From Sinorhizobium numidicum (GTDB taxonomy: Bacteria; Pseudomonadota; Alphaproteobacteria; Rhizobiales; Rhizobiaceae): a stretch of DNA of 64,000 nucleotides. This document shows positions 26,143-36,366 of this stretch, piece by piece. Location of the stretch: positions 1,734,001 to 1,798,000 of the forward strand of contig NZ_CP120368.1 in NCBI RefSeq assembly GCF_029892045.1, in the 5' to 3' direction. Made by a program: the position numbers and the translations under genes. The stretch's first letter is position 1, and each line of letters starts with the position of its first letter. Under the pieces are notes generated by a model. That model worked only from the letters and a program-made list of their open reading frames with translations. It had not been told where the DNA came from and ran no database searches.

Positions 26143-26496
26143 TCACATCACGGTGACGTAGATTTTGCGCACCGTTTCGATGGTCTTCCAGGCACCGACG
26201 AAGCCCGGCTTCATAACGAAGCTGTCCCCGGCTTTGTAGACTACCGGCTCGCCGTTTTCCGGCGTGAGTTCGACAACGCCCGAAAGGATGTGGCAGAACT
26301 CGAAAGTTTCACCCTTGATCGAGCGCGTCTCGCCGGGCATCGCTTCCCATATGCCAGTGTGAATCATATCTCCGCGAGCGACGTCCTGAGCCCAGGTTTT
26401 GAAGGAGGGAGTGCCCGATATCAGGCGTTCTGGTAGCGGAGAAGATTCCCGCGGAGCGAAGGAGGGGTTGGTGTCGATGGTTTTCAGGAGCGACAT
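26143..26496 (-). CDS. Small cupin-domain protein (DUF861-like)
   Basis: A 117-residue single-domain cupin. The barrel motifs appear as GIWEAMPGETRSIKGETFEFCHILSG and AGDSFVMKPGFVGAWKTIE. It lacks a full His-His-Glu-His metal set (E and H in EFCH only), resembling the EutQ/(S)-ureidoglycine aminohydrolase-type cupin_3 proteins that often accompany amine catabolism. It is the last gene of a unit with the GhrA-like reductase and ArgE-like deacylase, 25 bases downstream of the former. Binding or enzymatic role is unknown. Confidence 0.82.
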   Translation of the reverse strand: MSLLKTIDTNPSFAPRESSPLPERLISGTPSFKTWAQDVARGDMIHTGIWEAMPGETRSIKGETFEFCHILSGVVELTPENGEPVVYKAGDSFVMKPGFVGAWKTIETVRKIYVTVM

Positions 26497-26521
26497 GTTT
26501 TTCCTTTCCTGGCTTGAGAGC

Positions 26522-27445
26522 TTAGTAGCCGCGGCTGCGATCGACCAATCCGATCGGATCGAAACCGGCTCGATGGCGTTTGATGTTCTCGATCACGGCC
26601 CTCGCGGCGGTTTCCGGCTGGGTGACGCTTGCGACATGGGGCGTCAGCAGGATTTTCGGATGGCGCCAGAAGGCATGGCCGGCCGGAAGCGGCTCCGGAT
26701 CGGTGACATCGATCACGGCGCCGGAGAGATGATGAGTATCGAGCCCATCGAGTAGCGCCTCGTGGTCGAGCTGTGGCCCGCGGCCAGCATGGACGAGCGC
26801 GGCACCGGAGGGAAGTTTCGCGAAGAGATCGGCATTGAGGAAGCCGCGCGTCTCGTCGGTGAGAGGCAGGAGGCAGATCAGAATGTCGGTGGAGCCGAGC
26901 AGAGCATCGAGCCCGTCCTTGCCGCTAAGGCATCTGACGCCCTCGATGTCGCGCGGGCTGCGGCTCCAGCCGGAAAGCGGGAAGCCGAAGGGCCTCAGCC
27001 GGTCGAGCACCGCAGTGCCAAGCATTCCGAGCCCGAGCACGCCGACGCGACGTGCCGAAGCCTGGGCCGCTGGAATCGCCTGCCAGATCTCGCGCCGCTG
27101 CTGGTCGATATAAGTCGGCAGGTTGCGATGGAGCGCGAGCACGCCGAGCGTCACATATTCCTGCATCATCCGGATGATGCCGTCCTCGACCATGCGCACT
27201 ACATTGACATGCGCCGGCACCGCATCGATGCGGAACTGGTCGACGCCGGCGCCGATCGAGAAAAGGATTTCGAGATTGCGGTAGCGCGCGAGATTTTCAG
27301 GCACCGTCCAGGTGATAAGGTAGCGCACATCGTCCGGCTTGACCGTGGCCGGATCCATGGAGAAGGGAATGTCCGGCAGTTCGCGCGAGAACGCGTCGGC
27401 GAAGATCAAACCACGCTTTGCGTCAGAATTGAAGAGGAAGGTCAT
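26522..27445 (-). CDS. D-2-hydroxyacid dehydrogenase, glyoxylate/hydroxypyruvate reductase A-like
   Basis: A 307-residue NAD(P)-dependent reductase. The nucleotide motif is [17 protein letters not shown] near residue 140 followed by GWSRSP, an Arg-containing loop favouring [21 protein letters not shown] holds the catalytic Arg, [23 protein letters not shown] the Glu and the catalytic His. This layout matches GhrA. Start 27445 follows AGAGG. It lies 20 bases after the ArgE-like gene and 25 bases before the cupin gene. It may reduce a 2-oxo acid released during catabolism. Confidence 0.87.
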   Translation of the reverse strand: MTFLFNSDAKRGLIFADAFSRELPDIPFSMDPATVKPDDVRYLITWTVPENLARYRNLEILFSIGAGVDQFRIDAVPAHVNVVRMVEDGIIRMMQEYVTLGVLALHRNLPTYIDQQRREIWQAIPAAQASARRVGVLGLGMLGTAVLDRLRPFGFPLSGWSRSPRDIEGVRCLSGKDGLDALLGSTDILICLLPLTDETRGFLNADLFAKLPSGAALVHAGRGPQLDHEALLDGLDTHHLSGAVIDVTDPEPLPAGHAFWRHPKILLTPHVASVTQPETAARAVIENIKRHRAGFDPIGLVDRSRGY

Positions 27446-27465
27446 GCGTGCCTCTTTCCAGGTTG

Positions 27466-28590
27466 TCAAGCGCTGCAGCGGGCGCCGAGTGCCTCGATCA
27501 TCGCCTGACAGGCCAAGAGTTCGGCGACCAGGATGTACTCATCCGGCTTGTGGGCGCGGCCGATGTCGCCAGGACCGCAGATGATCGCGTCGATGCCGGC
27601 GCGCTGGAAAAGGCCCGCCTCGGTGCCGTAGCTGACGGCTGGGAGGGGCGCGATGCCCGTCAGTTCCTCCAGCAGCGCTGCGAGCGGCGCGTCGGCAGGA
27701 AGCGAGAGCGCGGGATAGGCGCTGAGCTCGTCCCATTTCACGGCAAAGCCACGTTCCGTCAGCTTCTCGGCCGTCCGCCGCAGTGGGTCCAGCAGATTGG
27801 TCGCATCGACGCCCGAAATGGCACGGGCCTCGAATTCCACCTCGCAAGTGTCAGGGATAACGTTGACCGCCTGACCGCCCTTCACCGTCCCGATCTGGAG
27901 AGAAGAGTAGGGCGGCTCGAAGACGTCTTCAAATGGGCCACGGGTCAGCTGGTCGGCTTCCACGACTGCGCGGGTAAGCACGTCCGATATGGCATGGATG
28001 GCATTCAGTCCCTGGTCCGGACGTGAGGAGTGGCCCGATTGACCCCTCACTGTAAGCCTCGCGGCCGCCTTGCCCTTGTGGGCGCGGATTGCGCGCAGGC
28101 CGCTCGGCTCACCGATGATCGCGCCGAGAGGGTTTTCGCAGAGTTCTGACAGGCGGGTGATCATGTGTGGCACGCCGCGGCAGCCGGCCTCCTCGTCATA
28201 GGAGAAGGCGAGGTGGATCGGGCAACGAAGCCGCATTTCCGCAAGCCCCGGCACCGCGGCGAGAACGGCAGCAAGGAAGCCCTTCATGTCGGAGGTGCCG
28301 CGGCCATAGAGGCGCCCCCCGTCGGCACGCAGGCGGAAGGGATCGCTCGTCCAGCCGCTTTCGGCGGCGGGGACAACGTCCATGTGGCCCGAAAGGATGT
28401 AGCCTGGCACCTCCTTCGGGCCGATTGTGGCAAAGAGGTTCGCGCGGTCCCCCTCCGGGCCAGGGAGCACAGCAGCGGCAATTCCGTGGCTTTGCAGATA
28501 GTCGCGAACCCAGGCCACGATGTCGGCATTCGGCATGCCGACGACGGAGGGGAAGCCGATCAGTTTGTCGAGGATGTCCACTGCCTGCAT
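27466..28590 (-). CDS. argE: Acetylornithine deacetylase-like M20 metallopeptidase
   Basis: A 374-residue M20 family zinc hydrolase. Metal ligands are visible in [10 protein letters not shown] (His, near residue 75), [13 protein letters not shown] (Asp, near 107), [10 protein letters not shown] (Glu-Glu, near 140) and near [18 protein letters not shown] (His) at the C terminus. The dimerisation domain holds [17 protein letters not shown]. The ATG at 28590 has GAGGGAC upstream; a GTG at 28605 overlaps that site. It matches the ArgE branch, but in this catabolic setting it may be an N-acyl amino-acid deacylase rather than an arginine-biosynthesis enzyme. Confidence 0.87.
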   Translation of the reverse strand: MQAVDILDKLIGFPSVVGMPNADIVAWVRDYLQSHGIAAAVLPGPEGDRANLFATIGPKEVPGYILSGHMDVVPAAESGWTSDPFRLRADGGRLYGRGTSDMKGFLAAVLAAVPGLAEMRLRCPIHLAFSYDEEAGCRGVPHMITRLSELCENPLGAIIGEPSGLRAIRAHKGKAAARLTVRGQSGHSSRPDQGLNAIHAISDVLTRAVVEADQLTRGPFEDVFEPPYSSLQIGTVKGGQAVNVIPDTCEVEFEARAISGVDATNLLDPLRRTAEKLTERGFAVKWDELSAYPALSLPADAPLAALLEELTGIAPLPAVSYGTEAGLFQRAGIDAIICGPGDIGRAHKPDEYILVAELLACQAMIEALGARCSA

Positions 28591-28851
28591 AGGTGTGTCC
28601 CTCACAGCATGCCGGGCTTGCCGAGGTCAGCGCCGTCCCGATTAGGTTGGATTCCATATACCGTAGCAGTTGGCTGAGCGCTAAAATGCCGAAATCGGGG
28701 TGGGATTTGGTCGATTGTAGTGTTTGTGGCGGCCTCACAAGCGATTTCTTCCGACCGCGCTGCCGTATCTTACTGCCCATGCGTGACGCCATCCGAGCTG
28801 CATTGGTCGGTACTGCGTTGGCCTGAAGATTGATGTTCGTGGAGAACTCAC

Positions 28852-29748
28852 GTGACCGCAGTCGGATCGAGAGTTGTCGATAGCTTCGAGATGCGCATTG
28901 GCGATATCAATAATGCAGATATCGAGCAGTTACATGCATTGTCGATTGCCGTCGGCTGGCCGCATCGCGCTGAAGATTGGCAATTCGCGCGAGAGGTCGG
29001 CAAGGGCATCGTGGCGCTTGATGAAATCGGCCGCATACAAGGCTCGGCGATGTGGTTTCCCTATGGTGCGCATTTTGCCACGATCGGCTTGGTCATCACC
29101 ACGCCGCGCCTGCAGGCGAACGGCGCCGGGCAATGGCTGATGGGCCATGTTCTGGATCGGGTCGCTGGGCGCAATCTGGGACTTAACGCAACACGGGCCG
29201 CGCGGCGCCTCTATCGTTCTCTGAACTTCGTCACAGAAGCGCTGGTCTCCCAATGCCAGGGCGAATCGACCATCCCGCCGGATGTGGAATCTTCGCCTGG
29301 TACGGTGCTTCGCGCGCTCGCGCTGACTGATCTTGAGCCAATCGCTGAATTGGACAGGGTGGCGTTCGGCGCAGACCGAAAGGTGCTTCTGGCTCGATTG
29401 CTCGCATGCTCCAAGGGCGTTGGGCTGATCCGCGACGGTAAGATCGAAGCCTTCTCGCTTTGCCGGCGGTTTGGGCGCGGCCACGTTGTCGGCCCCGTGG
29501 TGGCGGGAAAAGACGCGGATGCCATCGCCGTCGTTCGCCCGCACGTGGCCGAACATGCAGGATCGTTCCTGCGCCTCGACACACGTGAGAAGGGCGGAGC
29601 GTTTTCCGATTTCCTCTCCCGCTGCGGTCTTCCAGTTTACGATACCGTGACGACCATGTCGCGGGGTCGCCCATGGCTTACTGTTCCGGGGCGTCAAGAG
29701 CCGCGCGAGCCAAGAACCTACGCTCTTGTTGGTCATGCGCTCGGCTGA
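28852..29748 (+). CDS. Two-domain GNAT-family N-acetyltransferase (second copy)
   Basis: A 298-residue protein starting with GTG after GGAGAA; an internal ATG at 28891 would give the same N terminus as its paralogue at 18119. Shared features are GWPHRAEDWQFA near residue 40, GIVALDEIGRIQGSA, LDRVAFGADRKVL and the SFLRLDT segment of the Acetyltransf_18-like C-terminal half. The acetyl-CoA loop is degraded (ITTPRLQANGAGQWLMG instead of RGRGLG), so activity could differ. It stands divergent from the ArgE-like unit and directly upstream of a stretch of broken genes. Confidence 0.85.
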   Translation: MTAVGSRVVDSFEMRIGDINNADIEQLHALSIAVGWPHRAEDWQFAREVGKGIVALDEIGRIQGSAMWFPYGAHFATIGLVITTPRLQANGAGQWLMGHVLDRVAGRNLGLNATRAARRLYRSLNFVTEALVSQCQGESTIPPDVESSPGTVLRALALTDLEPIAELDRVAFGADRKVLLARLLACSKGVGLIRDGKIEAFSLCRRFGRGHVVGPVVAGKDADAIAVVRPHVAEHAGSFLRLDTREKGGAFSDFLSRCGLPVYDTVTTMSRGRPWLTVPGRQEPREPRTYALVGHALG

Positions 29749-29827
29749 CCCAAGTCAATCTAGCGCCAATCAGGCCAATCGGAAGCTCGGAATTTTGAGC
29801 GATGCAAATGAATAGGCAATTTCCCAT

Positions 29828-30383
29828 GCCTGCGACGAGATCATCGCCGGAAAGCTGCATGACCAGTTCGTCGTCGAGATGATCCAGGGTGGCGCAGGCA
29901 CATCGACCAACATGAACGCCAACGAGGTCATTGCCAACCGTGCCCTCGAACACCTCGGTTATGGCAAGGGCAAATACGCCGCCCTCCATCCGAACAATCA
30001 TGTCAACCTCTCCCAATGGAGGAATGACGTCTACCCGACGGCTGTGCGCCTATGCATTCTGCGAAGCTATGGCGATTTGCGGCGCCGGATGGACGAACTG
30101 CGCGTTGCGATGCTGGCCAAAGGCGACGAGTTCCGGCATGTCGTAAAAATGGGGCGGACCAGCTTCAGGACGCCGTGCCAATGACACTCGGTCAGGAATT
30201 CCGGGGCTTTGCCACCACGATCGGAGAGAATATCGTCCGGCTCGATGAGGCTGTTCACCTTTTTCGCGAAGTGAACATGGGCGCCACTGCGATCGGCACG
30301 GGGAATAAATGGCCCAATCGGATATTCTGAAATAGTGGTCGCGGAGTTGTCGGACATTAGCGGCGAGAAGCTGGTGCCTTGCC
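29828..30383 (+). pseudogene. aspA: Aspartate ammonia-lyase fragment with frameshifts
   Basis: Translation gives ACDEIIAGKLHDQFVVEMIQ, then GGAGTSTNMNANEVIANRAL and AALHPNNHVNLSQ, the fumarase/aspartase signature area. NDVYPTAVRL and KMGRT follow in the same frame, then a one-base loss near 30162 moves the reading to QLQDAVPMTLGQEFRGFATT and FREVNMGATAIGTG. A second shift near 30300 gives YSEIVVAELSDISGEKLV. The usual STNDVYP is changed to WRNDVYP. Both the N-terminal 80 or so residues and the C-terminal half, including the GSSxMPxKxNP catalytic loop, are missing. It is clearly non-functional. Confidence 0.9.
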
Positions 30384-30487
30384 CCGACCAACGTCTGCTA
30401 CAATTGTATCGACCGCCACTTGAAGACCCATGCGACAAGACGGCGATCATCTGGGAAGGCGACAATCCCTATCTCGGCAAGAGGTAA
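30384..30487 (+). pseudogene. acsA: Acetyl-CoA synthetase N-terminal fragment
   Basis: Directly after the aspartase fragment the translation becomes TNVCYNCIDRHLKTHA and, after a one-base loss, DKTAIIWEGDNPYLGKR followed by TAA. This is the N-terminal segment of acetyl-CoA synthetase (residues around 65-100 of about 650). The joint with the aspartase fragment has no spacer, so a deletion or recombination fused the two remnants. The following 125 bases to 30612 hold only the ribosome site of the next gene. Confidence 0.85.
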
Positions 30488-30612
30488 GGACCTCCCGACC
30501 CACTTGCCCGAGCTATGCGGCAAAATGTGAATGGTTTGCTTAGCTAGGCGGTTGCACATCAGGACGGGCGAATCGATAAAAGGAGGGGAAGCGAAAACTG
30601 TTGGGAGGAGAC

Positions 30613-31344
30613 ATGCCCCGTTTGAGCTCTGTTATCTGGCGTACGCGCCACATGCTTGAAACTTCCCGATTGAGTGCCACGGCGCGGTCGGTGCGGCGAG
30701 AGCGCCTCACCTACCTTTCGCCTTGGAAGCTGAGACGTCTCGAGATAGCACTGAAGGAAGTTCTGAAAGAGAATGTACCTGGCGATATAGCCGAATTCGG
30801 CATTGCCCTGGGAGGAAGCGCAATCATCCTGTCCAAGAAAGCAAACGACCATGGACGCCGCTTTCACGGCTTCGATGTTTTCGGAATGATCCCTCCACCT
30901 CAATCGGCGAAGGACGGTCAGAAAGCGAGGGACCGTTACAAGACGATCGCGAGCGGGGAATCAAAGGGGCTCGGCGGCGATCTTTACTATGGCTATCGCG
31001 ACAATCTTTATGATGAAGTCTGCCGTTCCTTCGCGAAATATGGCCTCGCTGTCGATGGGCCGATGGTCAACCTGCATAAAGGGCTATTCGAGAACACCCT
31101 TCCGGCGGCAGGGATAGAGAAGATCGCTTTCGCCCACATCGACTGCGACTGGTATGATCCGGTCAGCTATTGCCTGAATAGCCTGGCGGACCGGATAAGT
31201 CCGGGAGGGGTCATCCTGATCGACGACTACCATGACTACGGAGGATGCCGAACGGCGACAGACGAGTTCCTGCAGGCTCGTCCTGACTTCGCATTCGAAG
31301 ACGGAGCAAACGTCATCCTACGCCGGACGAGGCTGAATGGCTGA
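30613..31344 (+). CDS. TylF/MycF-family O-methyltransferase-like protein
   Basis: A 243-residue protein of the Methyltransf_24/TylF type. The segment PGDIAEFGIALGGSAIIL near residue 57 is the SAM-binding start, FHGFDVFGMIPPP follows, and IDCDWYDPVSYCLNSLADRI with GGVILIDDYHDYGGCRTATDEF near 190 gives the Asp residues that bind the metal in MycF-like enzymes. GGGAGGAG precedes the ATG. It stands alone between pseudogene remnants, with nothing to suggest a sugar-modification cluster, so a role in modifying a surface sugar or secondary metabolite is only a guess. Confidence 0.82.
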   Translation: MPRLSSVIWRTRHMLETSRLSATARSVRRERLTYLSPWKLRRLEIALKEVLKENVPGDIAEFGIALGGSAIILSKKANDHGRRFHGFDVFGMIPPPQSAKDGQKARDRYKTIASGESKGLGGDLYYGYRDNLYDEVCRSFAKYGLAVDGPMVNLHKGLFENTLPAAGIEKIAFAHIDCDWYDPVSYCLNSLADRISPGGVILIDDYHDYGGCRTATDEFLQARPDFAFEDGANVILRRTRLNG

Positions 31345-31413
31345 ATAACAAGAGTGGCGAGCGCGTCAGAATAGGCTCAGCGGTTCCGAGCACGGAAAGC
31401 CCTCAAAAAGCCC

Positions 31414-31884
31414 TTGATTACCTCAATGGGCGAGATTCTGCTGATGGTTTGCGAGCGGCTTTACAAGCTGCGTCGCAACCTGCTTCGCCTGCGCAACGCG
31501 GTGGTGCCCCTGGTGGATGTGTGCCGCCGGCACGAGCATCTCGAACTTCCGGGAATGGACGCGGCAATGCAGCCTCTGTTCCGTGATGTCACCGATCATG
31601 TCCGGCGGGTTCAGGAGGACATTGACGCCCTACGAGAGGTGCTTGCCTTCACCTTCGAGGCGAGCCTGATGATCGGCCAGTCGGAGCAAACGGAAATCTC
31701 GCGCAAGCTTGCCTCATGGGCAGCCATTCTGGCCGTACCGACGGCGATCGCCGGTATTTATGGCATGAACTTCGATGCCATGCCCGAACTCAGATTCCGC
31801 TACGGCTATTTTGTCGTCCTGGCCGTGATCTTCGCACTCTGCGCGACGCTCTACCGGCTCTTCCGGCGCGCGAGATGGCTGTGA
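31414..31884 (+). pseudogene. CorA-family transporter, C-terminal fragment
   Basis: The frame encodes the stalk helix and both transmembrane helices of a CorA-type Mg2+/divalent cation channel: RRVQEDIDALREVLAFTFEASL, EISRKLASWAAILAVPTAIAG, then the invariant YGMNF and YFVVLAVIFALCATLYRLFRR. The N-terminal 170 or so residues of a normal CorA (about 320) are absent, and the frame begins with a TTG lacking a ribosome site. It lies downstream of the aspA/acs remnants, so I read it as part of the same decay zone. A functional short channel cannot be excluded. Confidence 0.7.
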
Positions 31885-31923
31885 TCAGAGCGAAATGCGC
31901 GGGGGTTTTCGCCCGCCGTCCGG

Positions 31924-32025
31924 CTAGAGCGCCGTGCGTTCAAGTGAACGCACAAAGGACGCTCTAGCACTCTAGATTCTAGAGCATCTTGTCCGCTTCC
32001 AAGCTTGAAAGCGGGATGCTCTAGA
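31924..32025. repeat. Two-hairpin intergenic repeat, copy A1
   Basis: Module 1 is CTAGAGCGCCGTGCGTTC paired with GAACGCACAAAGGACGCTCTAG. Module 2 is TAGAGCATCTTGTCCGCTTC paired with GAAAGCGGGATGCTCTAGA. A related element with the same first module lies at 56542 in the copper region. The right end supplies the stop codon of radC (CTA at 32021-32023), so the repeat reaches into the gene end. Confidence 0.75.
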
Positions 32026-32812
32026 ACAATCGAAGTCCCTTGAGGCTCGCGTGCCCGTCCTTGCCGATGATGATATGGTCATGGACGGTAATCCCGAGCG
32101 GCTTCGCGGCTTCGGCAATCAGCTTGGTCATTTCAATATCCGCACGCGACGGTGTCGGATCGCCGGACGGATGGTTGTGCACCAAAATCAATGCCGTCGC
32201 GGAAAGCTCCAGCGCACGCTTAACCACCTCGCGCGGATAGACCGGCGTGTGATCGATCGTTCCCCGCTGCTGCACTTCGTCGGCGATCAGTGTATTCCGC
32301 TTGTCGAGGAAAAGGATACGAAACTGCTCCTTCGTCTCATGCGCCATCGCGGCATGACAATAATTGATCACCGCGCTCCAGGATGACAGAACCTGCTTGT
32401 CGCGCAGTTCGCTCTTGAGCATCCGCTGACCTGCAGTGGCTATGAGCTTGATATCGAGCGCAACGGCCTCGCCGACGCCCTTGACCTCCTGCAACAGGTG
32501 TTGCGGCGCGCCGAAGACGCCTGCGAGCGTGCCGAAGCGGCCGAGGAGCGCCTTGGCAATCGGCTTGGTATCGCGGCGCGGGATAAGGCGGAACAGGATG
32601 AGCTCCAGGATTTCGTAATCGGCGAGCGCCGCATCGCCATGTTCGCGGTAGCGAGCCCGCAGCCGGTCGCGGTGACCGTGATAGTGCTGCTCCGGCGGGG
32701 CATCTGACGATGCCGGCGCCTTGGAGGCCCGCGTTTTCTGCTGCGCAAAGAATTGCCGCTCGTCGCCCGGCCGCAGTGGATCGGCTTCGGGGAGGGGCGG
32801 GATTTTCGTCAC
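32021..32812 (-). CDS. radC: RadC-family protein (JAB/MPN+ domain)
   Basis: A 263-residue protein. The N-terminal part has an HhH-like region ([26 protein letters not shown]). The C-terminal JAB domain has the metal motif [20 protein letters not shown] (HxHx7D-like near residue 220) and the Glu in [13 protein letters not shown]. It starts with GTG overlapping the map stop codon by four bases. The family was named for DNA repair, but the biochemical role is not settled. The order map-radC is usual in Rhizobiales. Confidence 0.92.
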   Translation of the reverse strand: MTKIPPLPEADPLRPGDERQFFAQQKTRASKAPASSDAPPEQHYHGHRDRLRARYREHGDAALADYEILELILFRLIPRRDTKPIAKALLGRFGTLAGVFGAPQHLLQEVKGVGEAVALDIKLIATAGQRMLKSELRDKQVLSSWSAVINYCHAAMAHETKEQFRILFLDKRNTLIADEVQQRGTIDHTPVYPREVVKRALELSATALILVHNHPSGDPTPSRADIEMTKLIAEAAKPLGITVHDHIIIGKDGHASLKGLRLF

Positions 32813-33648
32813 GCGTTGCCCAGCGCGCTGACGCCGGGCTTGAACAAGCCGGCCGGGGAAAGCGTGAAGATTTCGCAGCCGTCAGCGGTAACGCCGATGG
32901 TATGCTCGTATTGGGCCGAGAGAGAGCGATCACGCGTGACGGCGGTCCATCCGTCGGAGAGAACCTTCACATGCGGCCGACCAAGATTGATCATCGGCTC
33001 GATCGTAAAGATCATGCCTTCCTTGAGCTCTGGCCCCTCGTTGGCATGGCCGTAGTGCAGAATGTTCGGCGCGTCGTGGAACAGCCGTCCGACGCCGTGG
33101 CCGCAGAAGTCGCGCACGACGGAGCAGCGCTCTGACTCCGCATAGGCTTGTATCGCCGCTCCGATTGCACCGGTGCGGGCCCCCGGGCGAACGGCGGCGA
33201 TGCCCCGCATCAGACATTCATGCGTTACGTCGAGCAACCGCTCAGCGGCGCGCTTGATCTCGCCGACCGGATACATCCGACTGGAATCGCCATGCCAGCC
33301 GTCGACCACATAGGTGACGTCGATGTTGATGATATCGCCTTCGCGGAGTGGTTTGTCGTTCGGAATTCCATGGCAGACGACGTGATTGATCGATGTGCAG
33401 GACGATTTGGTGTAGCCGCGATAGTTCAGCGTCGCCGGAAGCGCGCCATGATCCATGCCGAATTCGAAGACGAAGCGATCGATCTCTTCCGTCGTGATAC
33501 CGGGCCGCACGCGTGCGACGAGCTCGTCCAGGCAGCGCGCCGTCACCTGACAGGCCTTGCGCATGCCTTCAAATCCCTCCGGTCCATAAAGACGGATGAC
33601 GCCGGTGTTTTTATAAGGGGCAGCGCCGGCCTCGATATAAGTTACCAT
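32809..33648 (-). CDS. map: Methionine aminopeptidase, type I
   Basis: A 279-residue metalloprotease removing the initiator Met. Metal ligands are visible: Asp in [19 protein letters not shown] (two Asp, near residues 118 and 129), His in [13 protein letters not shown] near 190, Glu in [10 protein letters not shown] near 225 and Glu in [11 protein letters not shown] near 256. [21 protein letters not shown] holds the substrate His. It lacks the long zinc-finger N terminus of eukaryotic forms, as expected. It overlaps radC by four bases and follows sfsA by 28 bases. Confidence 0.95.
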   Translation of the reverse strand: MVTYIEAGAAPYKNTGVIRLYGPEGFEGMRKACQVTARCLDELVARVRPGITTEEIDRFVFEFGMDHGALPATLNYRGYTKSSCTSINHVVCHGIPNDKPLREGDIINIDVTYVVDGWHGDSSRMYPVGEIKRAAERLLDVTHECLMRGIAAVRPGARTGAIGAAIQAYAESERCSVVRDFCGHGVGRLFHDAPNILHYGHANEGPELKEGMIFTIEPMINLGRPHVKVLSDGWTAVTRDRSLSAQYEHTIGVTADGCEIFTLSPAGLFKPGVSALGNA

Positions 33649-33676
33649 TCCAGAACTTTCATTGTTTCGAGCATTT

Positions 33677-34396
33677 TCATAAAACAGCGAGGACCGGTTC
33701 GTCCACCGTCATCCGCCCGGCTGGTATTATTTGCGAGGGCGACACCGCGCATTTGATGGCATAGGCCTCGACGCCGCGCGCGGCCGCCCGCTCGAATGCA
33801 CGAGCATAAACCGGATCGAGCTCGCGGCATATGCGGAAGACGTCGCAATCATCTCTTTGAACAAGGTAGAGCATAATGGCGCGGTGACCCGCCTCGACCA
33901 TGTCTCCGAGTTCCTCCAGGTGCTTGGCGCCGCGCTGCGTCGGGCTGTCCGGGAATTCGGCGAGACCTTGAGCTCGGCTGAAATGGACGTTCTTCACCTC
34001 GACATAAGCGAGGCCCTTTGCAGGGTCGCTGAGAAGGATGTCGATCCTTGAGTTCCGGCCGTATTTCTGCTCCCGGCGGAGCGCTTCATAGGTATGGAGA
34101 TCGCCGACCAGCCCGGCCGCAATCGCTTCTTCGGCAATCCGGTTCGGCAATCCGGTGTTGATTCCGACGAGCGTGCCGTCTGCCTCGACGATTTCCAGCA
34201 TATGCCGATATTTGCGCGTCGCACTATCATGTTCCGAGAGCCAGATCGCCGAACCCGCCGCCGTCAAGCCGCGCATGGAGCCGGTGTTCGGGCAGGAACC
34301 GGTAATGGTTCTGCCATCTGAGAGAATGGCGTCGAAGAGGAAGCGCTTGTAGCGCTGTACGAGCGTTGCCGGAACGAGCGGGCGGGAGAAATTCAC
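33677..34396 (-). CDS. sfsA: SfsA family protein (DNA/RNA nuclease homologue)
   Basis: A 239-residue protein of the SfsA family. It opens [21 protein letters not shown], an OB-like N-terminal domain, followed by [10 protein letters not shown]. The C-terminal PD-(D/E)xK-like fold is shown by [24 protein letters not shown] (Asp, then Glu-x-Lys). It starts with GTG after ACGGAAAC. The E. coli protein was first tied to sugar fermentation regulation and later described as a nuclease; the role here is not known. It sits between phaC and map on one strand. Confidence 0.93.
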   Translation of the reverse strand: MNFSRPLVPATLVQRYKRFLFDAILSDGRTITGSCPNTGSMRGLTAAGSAIWLSEHDSATRKYRHMLEIVEADGTLVGINTGLPNRIAEEAIAAGLVGDLHTYEALRREQKYGRNSRIDILLSDPAKGLAYVEVKNVHFSRAQGLAEFPDSPTQRGAKHLEELGDMVEAGHRAIMLYLVQRDDCDVFRICRELDPVYARAFERAAARGVEAYAIKCAVSPSQIIPAGRMTVDEPVLAVL

Positions 34397-34413
34397 GATG
34401 CGTTTCCGTCGCG

Positions 34414-36258
34414 TCAGGCGCGCACACGCACGTAGGAGCCCGGTGCTTCCTCAAGGGAATTCAGCGGTCCGCCGGCCTTGCGGGCCGGAACACGTCGTTT
34501 GTCGAACTGTTCGATCCATTTTTGCCAGTGCGGCCACCAGGAGCCCGGCGTTTCTTTTGCCTTCTCCATCCACGCTTCGAAGTCGCCCTTCGGAGGCCCC
34601 CCCGTCCAGAATTGGTATTTGCTCCGGTCCGGCGGGTTGACGACGCCGGCAATGTGGCCCGAGCCGGACAGCACAAAGGTCACCTTGCCGCCGAAGAACT
34701 TGCTGCCGAGAAAGGCGGATTTCGCCGGCGCTATGTGATCTTCCTTGGTTGCCAGATTGTAGATGGGGATCTTGACGTCGCCCAGCGATATCTGTCGGCC
34801 GGCAAGTACCATCTCGCCCTTTGAGAGCTTGTTCTCCAGGTAGCAGTTGCGAAGATAGAAGGAATGGTTGGCGGCCGGCATCCGCGTCGAATCGGAATTC
34901 CAATAAAGCAGGTCGAAGGGCAGGGGTTCCTGGCCCTTGAGATAGTTGTTGACGAAGTAGGGCCAGATCAGTTCCGAAGCCCTGAGCATGTTGAAGGCGG
35001 TCGCCATCTTCGAACCTTCGAGATAGCCGGTCGTGCTCATACTCGCTTCGATCTGGCGAAGCTGGTCGTCGTCGACGAAGACCTTGAGGTCGCCCGCATA
35101 GGTGAAATCCACCTGAGTGGTGAAAAGCGTCGCCGTCCGGATACGGTCGTCGCCTTCGGCGGCGTGGAGCGCCAGGGTAGCCGCAAGCAAAGTCCCGCCG
35201 ACACAGTAGCCGACCGCGTTGACCTCGCGCTCGCCGGTCGCCTGCTCAACGGTATCGAGAGCGAAGCCGATGCCTTCGCGCGCATAGGCTTCCCAGTCCT
35301 TCCCGGCGTGGCGCTCGTCGGGATTGACCCAGGAGATGACGAACACTGTGTGGCCCTGATCGACCGCCCATTTGATGAAGGACTTCTGAGGGTTGAGGTC
35401 GAGCACGTAGAACTTGTTGATCCAGGGCGGGCAGATCAGCAGCGGCCGTTTCAGCACGGTCTCGGTGCTCGCCTCATATTGTATGACCTGGCAGATGTCG
35501 CTCTGCGCGATCACCTTGCCTGGGGTGATCGCAATATTCTCGCCGACGGCAAACTTGCTCGTATCCGTCTGCCTGAGGCGGAGATCGCCGCGGCCGGCGG
35601 CGATATCCTCCGCGAGCATCTGCATGCCCTTGACGAGATTTGCGCCGCTCGATGCCACGGTCTCTCGATAGAGCTGCGGATTGGTGGTGATGAAGTTCGT
35701 CGGAGAGAGCGCACTCGCTATTTGGCGAACGTAAAATGCCGCCTTGTGCCGGGTGTGCTCGTCGAGCCCTTCGGCATCCTTGACCATGCCCTCCGCCCAG
35801 TCGGACGTCGCGAAATAGGCCTGGCGGATGAAGTCGAAGAAGGGATTCCTCACCCAATCCTCGTCCGCGAAACGCTTGTCGTTGCGCGTCAGGCTCTCCT
35901 GCTCCGCGACGGTGTGGCCGGCCATGCGGTGAACCGATCGCGACCAAATCTCGAAGAAACTGCCCATGAGGTGCGTCTGCGCCTCGAGCGTCCGGCGCGG
36001 ATCGGAAAGCCAGTACTCGCATACCTTCGAAAGCGTCTTGACCATGTCGGTGAGGGGTTCGGCGAAGGTGTGGCTCTTTTCGCCAGCTTCGCGCGGAGCG
36101 AGCCACGCCGAGGCCGCCTTGCCGAGTTGCTCGGCTGCGCGCGCCATGTTGATGGCCAGGCCCTCCGGGTCCTTGACGATATAAGGCTCGACCGACTTTG
36201 GGTCGAAGCCGTGAAAACCGCTCTTGCCCGTGGTGTCCTCGGCCTTGTCTGCTGTCAC
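34414..36258 (-). CDS. phaC: Class I poly(R)-hydroxyalkanoate synthase
   Basis: A 614-residue polymerase of carbon-storage polyhydroxyalkanoate granules. The lipase-like box is [17 protein letters not shown], with the nucleophile Cys near residue 345. The catalytic Asp lies in [14 protein letters not shown] near 505 and the catalytic His in [14 protein letters not shown] near 535. [20 protein letters not shown] is the conserved entry of the alpha/beta domain. GGAGGAA precedes a GTG start. The single-subunit length fits class I, which polymerises short-chain hydroxyacyl-CoA such as 3-hydroxybutyryl-CoA. No phaE or phaR is adjacent. Confidence 0.95.
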   Translation of the reverse strand: MTADKAEDTTGKSGFHGFDPKSVEPYIVKDPEGLAINMARAAEQLGKAASAWLAPREAGEKSHTFAEPLTDMVKTLSKVCEYWLSDPRRTLEAQTHLMGSFFEIWSRSVHRMAGHTVAEQESLTRNDKRFADEDWVRNPFFDFIRQAYFATSDWAEGMVKDAEGLDEHTRHKAAFYVRQIASALSPTNFITTNPQLYRETVASSGANLVKGMQMLAEDIAAGRGDLRLRQTDTSKFAVGENIAITPGKVIAQSDICQVIQYEASTETVLKRPLLICPPWINKFYVLDLNPQKSFIKWAVDQGHTVFVISWVNPDERHAGKDWEAYAREGIGFALDTVEQATGEREVNAVGYCVGGTLLAATLALHAAEGDDRIRTATLFTTQVDFTYAGDLKVFVDDDQLRQIEASMSTTGYLEGSKMATAFNMLRASELIWPYFVNNYLKGQEPLPFDLLYWNSDSTRMPAANHSFYLRNCYLENKLSKGEMVLAGRQISLGDVKIPIYNLATKEDHIAPAKSAFLGSKFFGGKVTFVLSGSGHIAGVVNPPDRSKYQFWTGGPPKGDFEAWMEKAKETPGSWWPHWQKWIEQFDKRRVPARKAGGPLNSLEEAPGSYVRVRA

Positions 36259-36366
36259 CCGGCTTCCTCCACAGCATCTTGTTTGTTTTGTATTTTTACA
36301 TTCTGCCCGAAAATGATTACAAGGGCTAGCGCATCGTCGCGCCGCAAAAATAGAGGTCTTGCCAGC

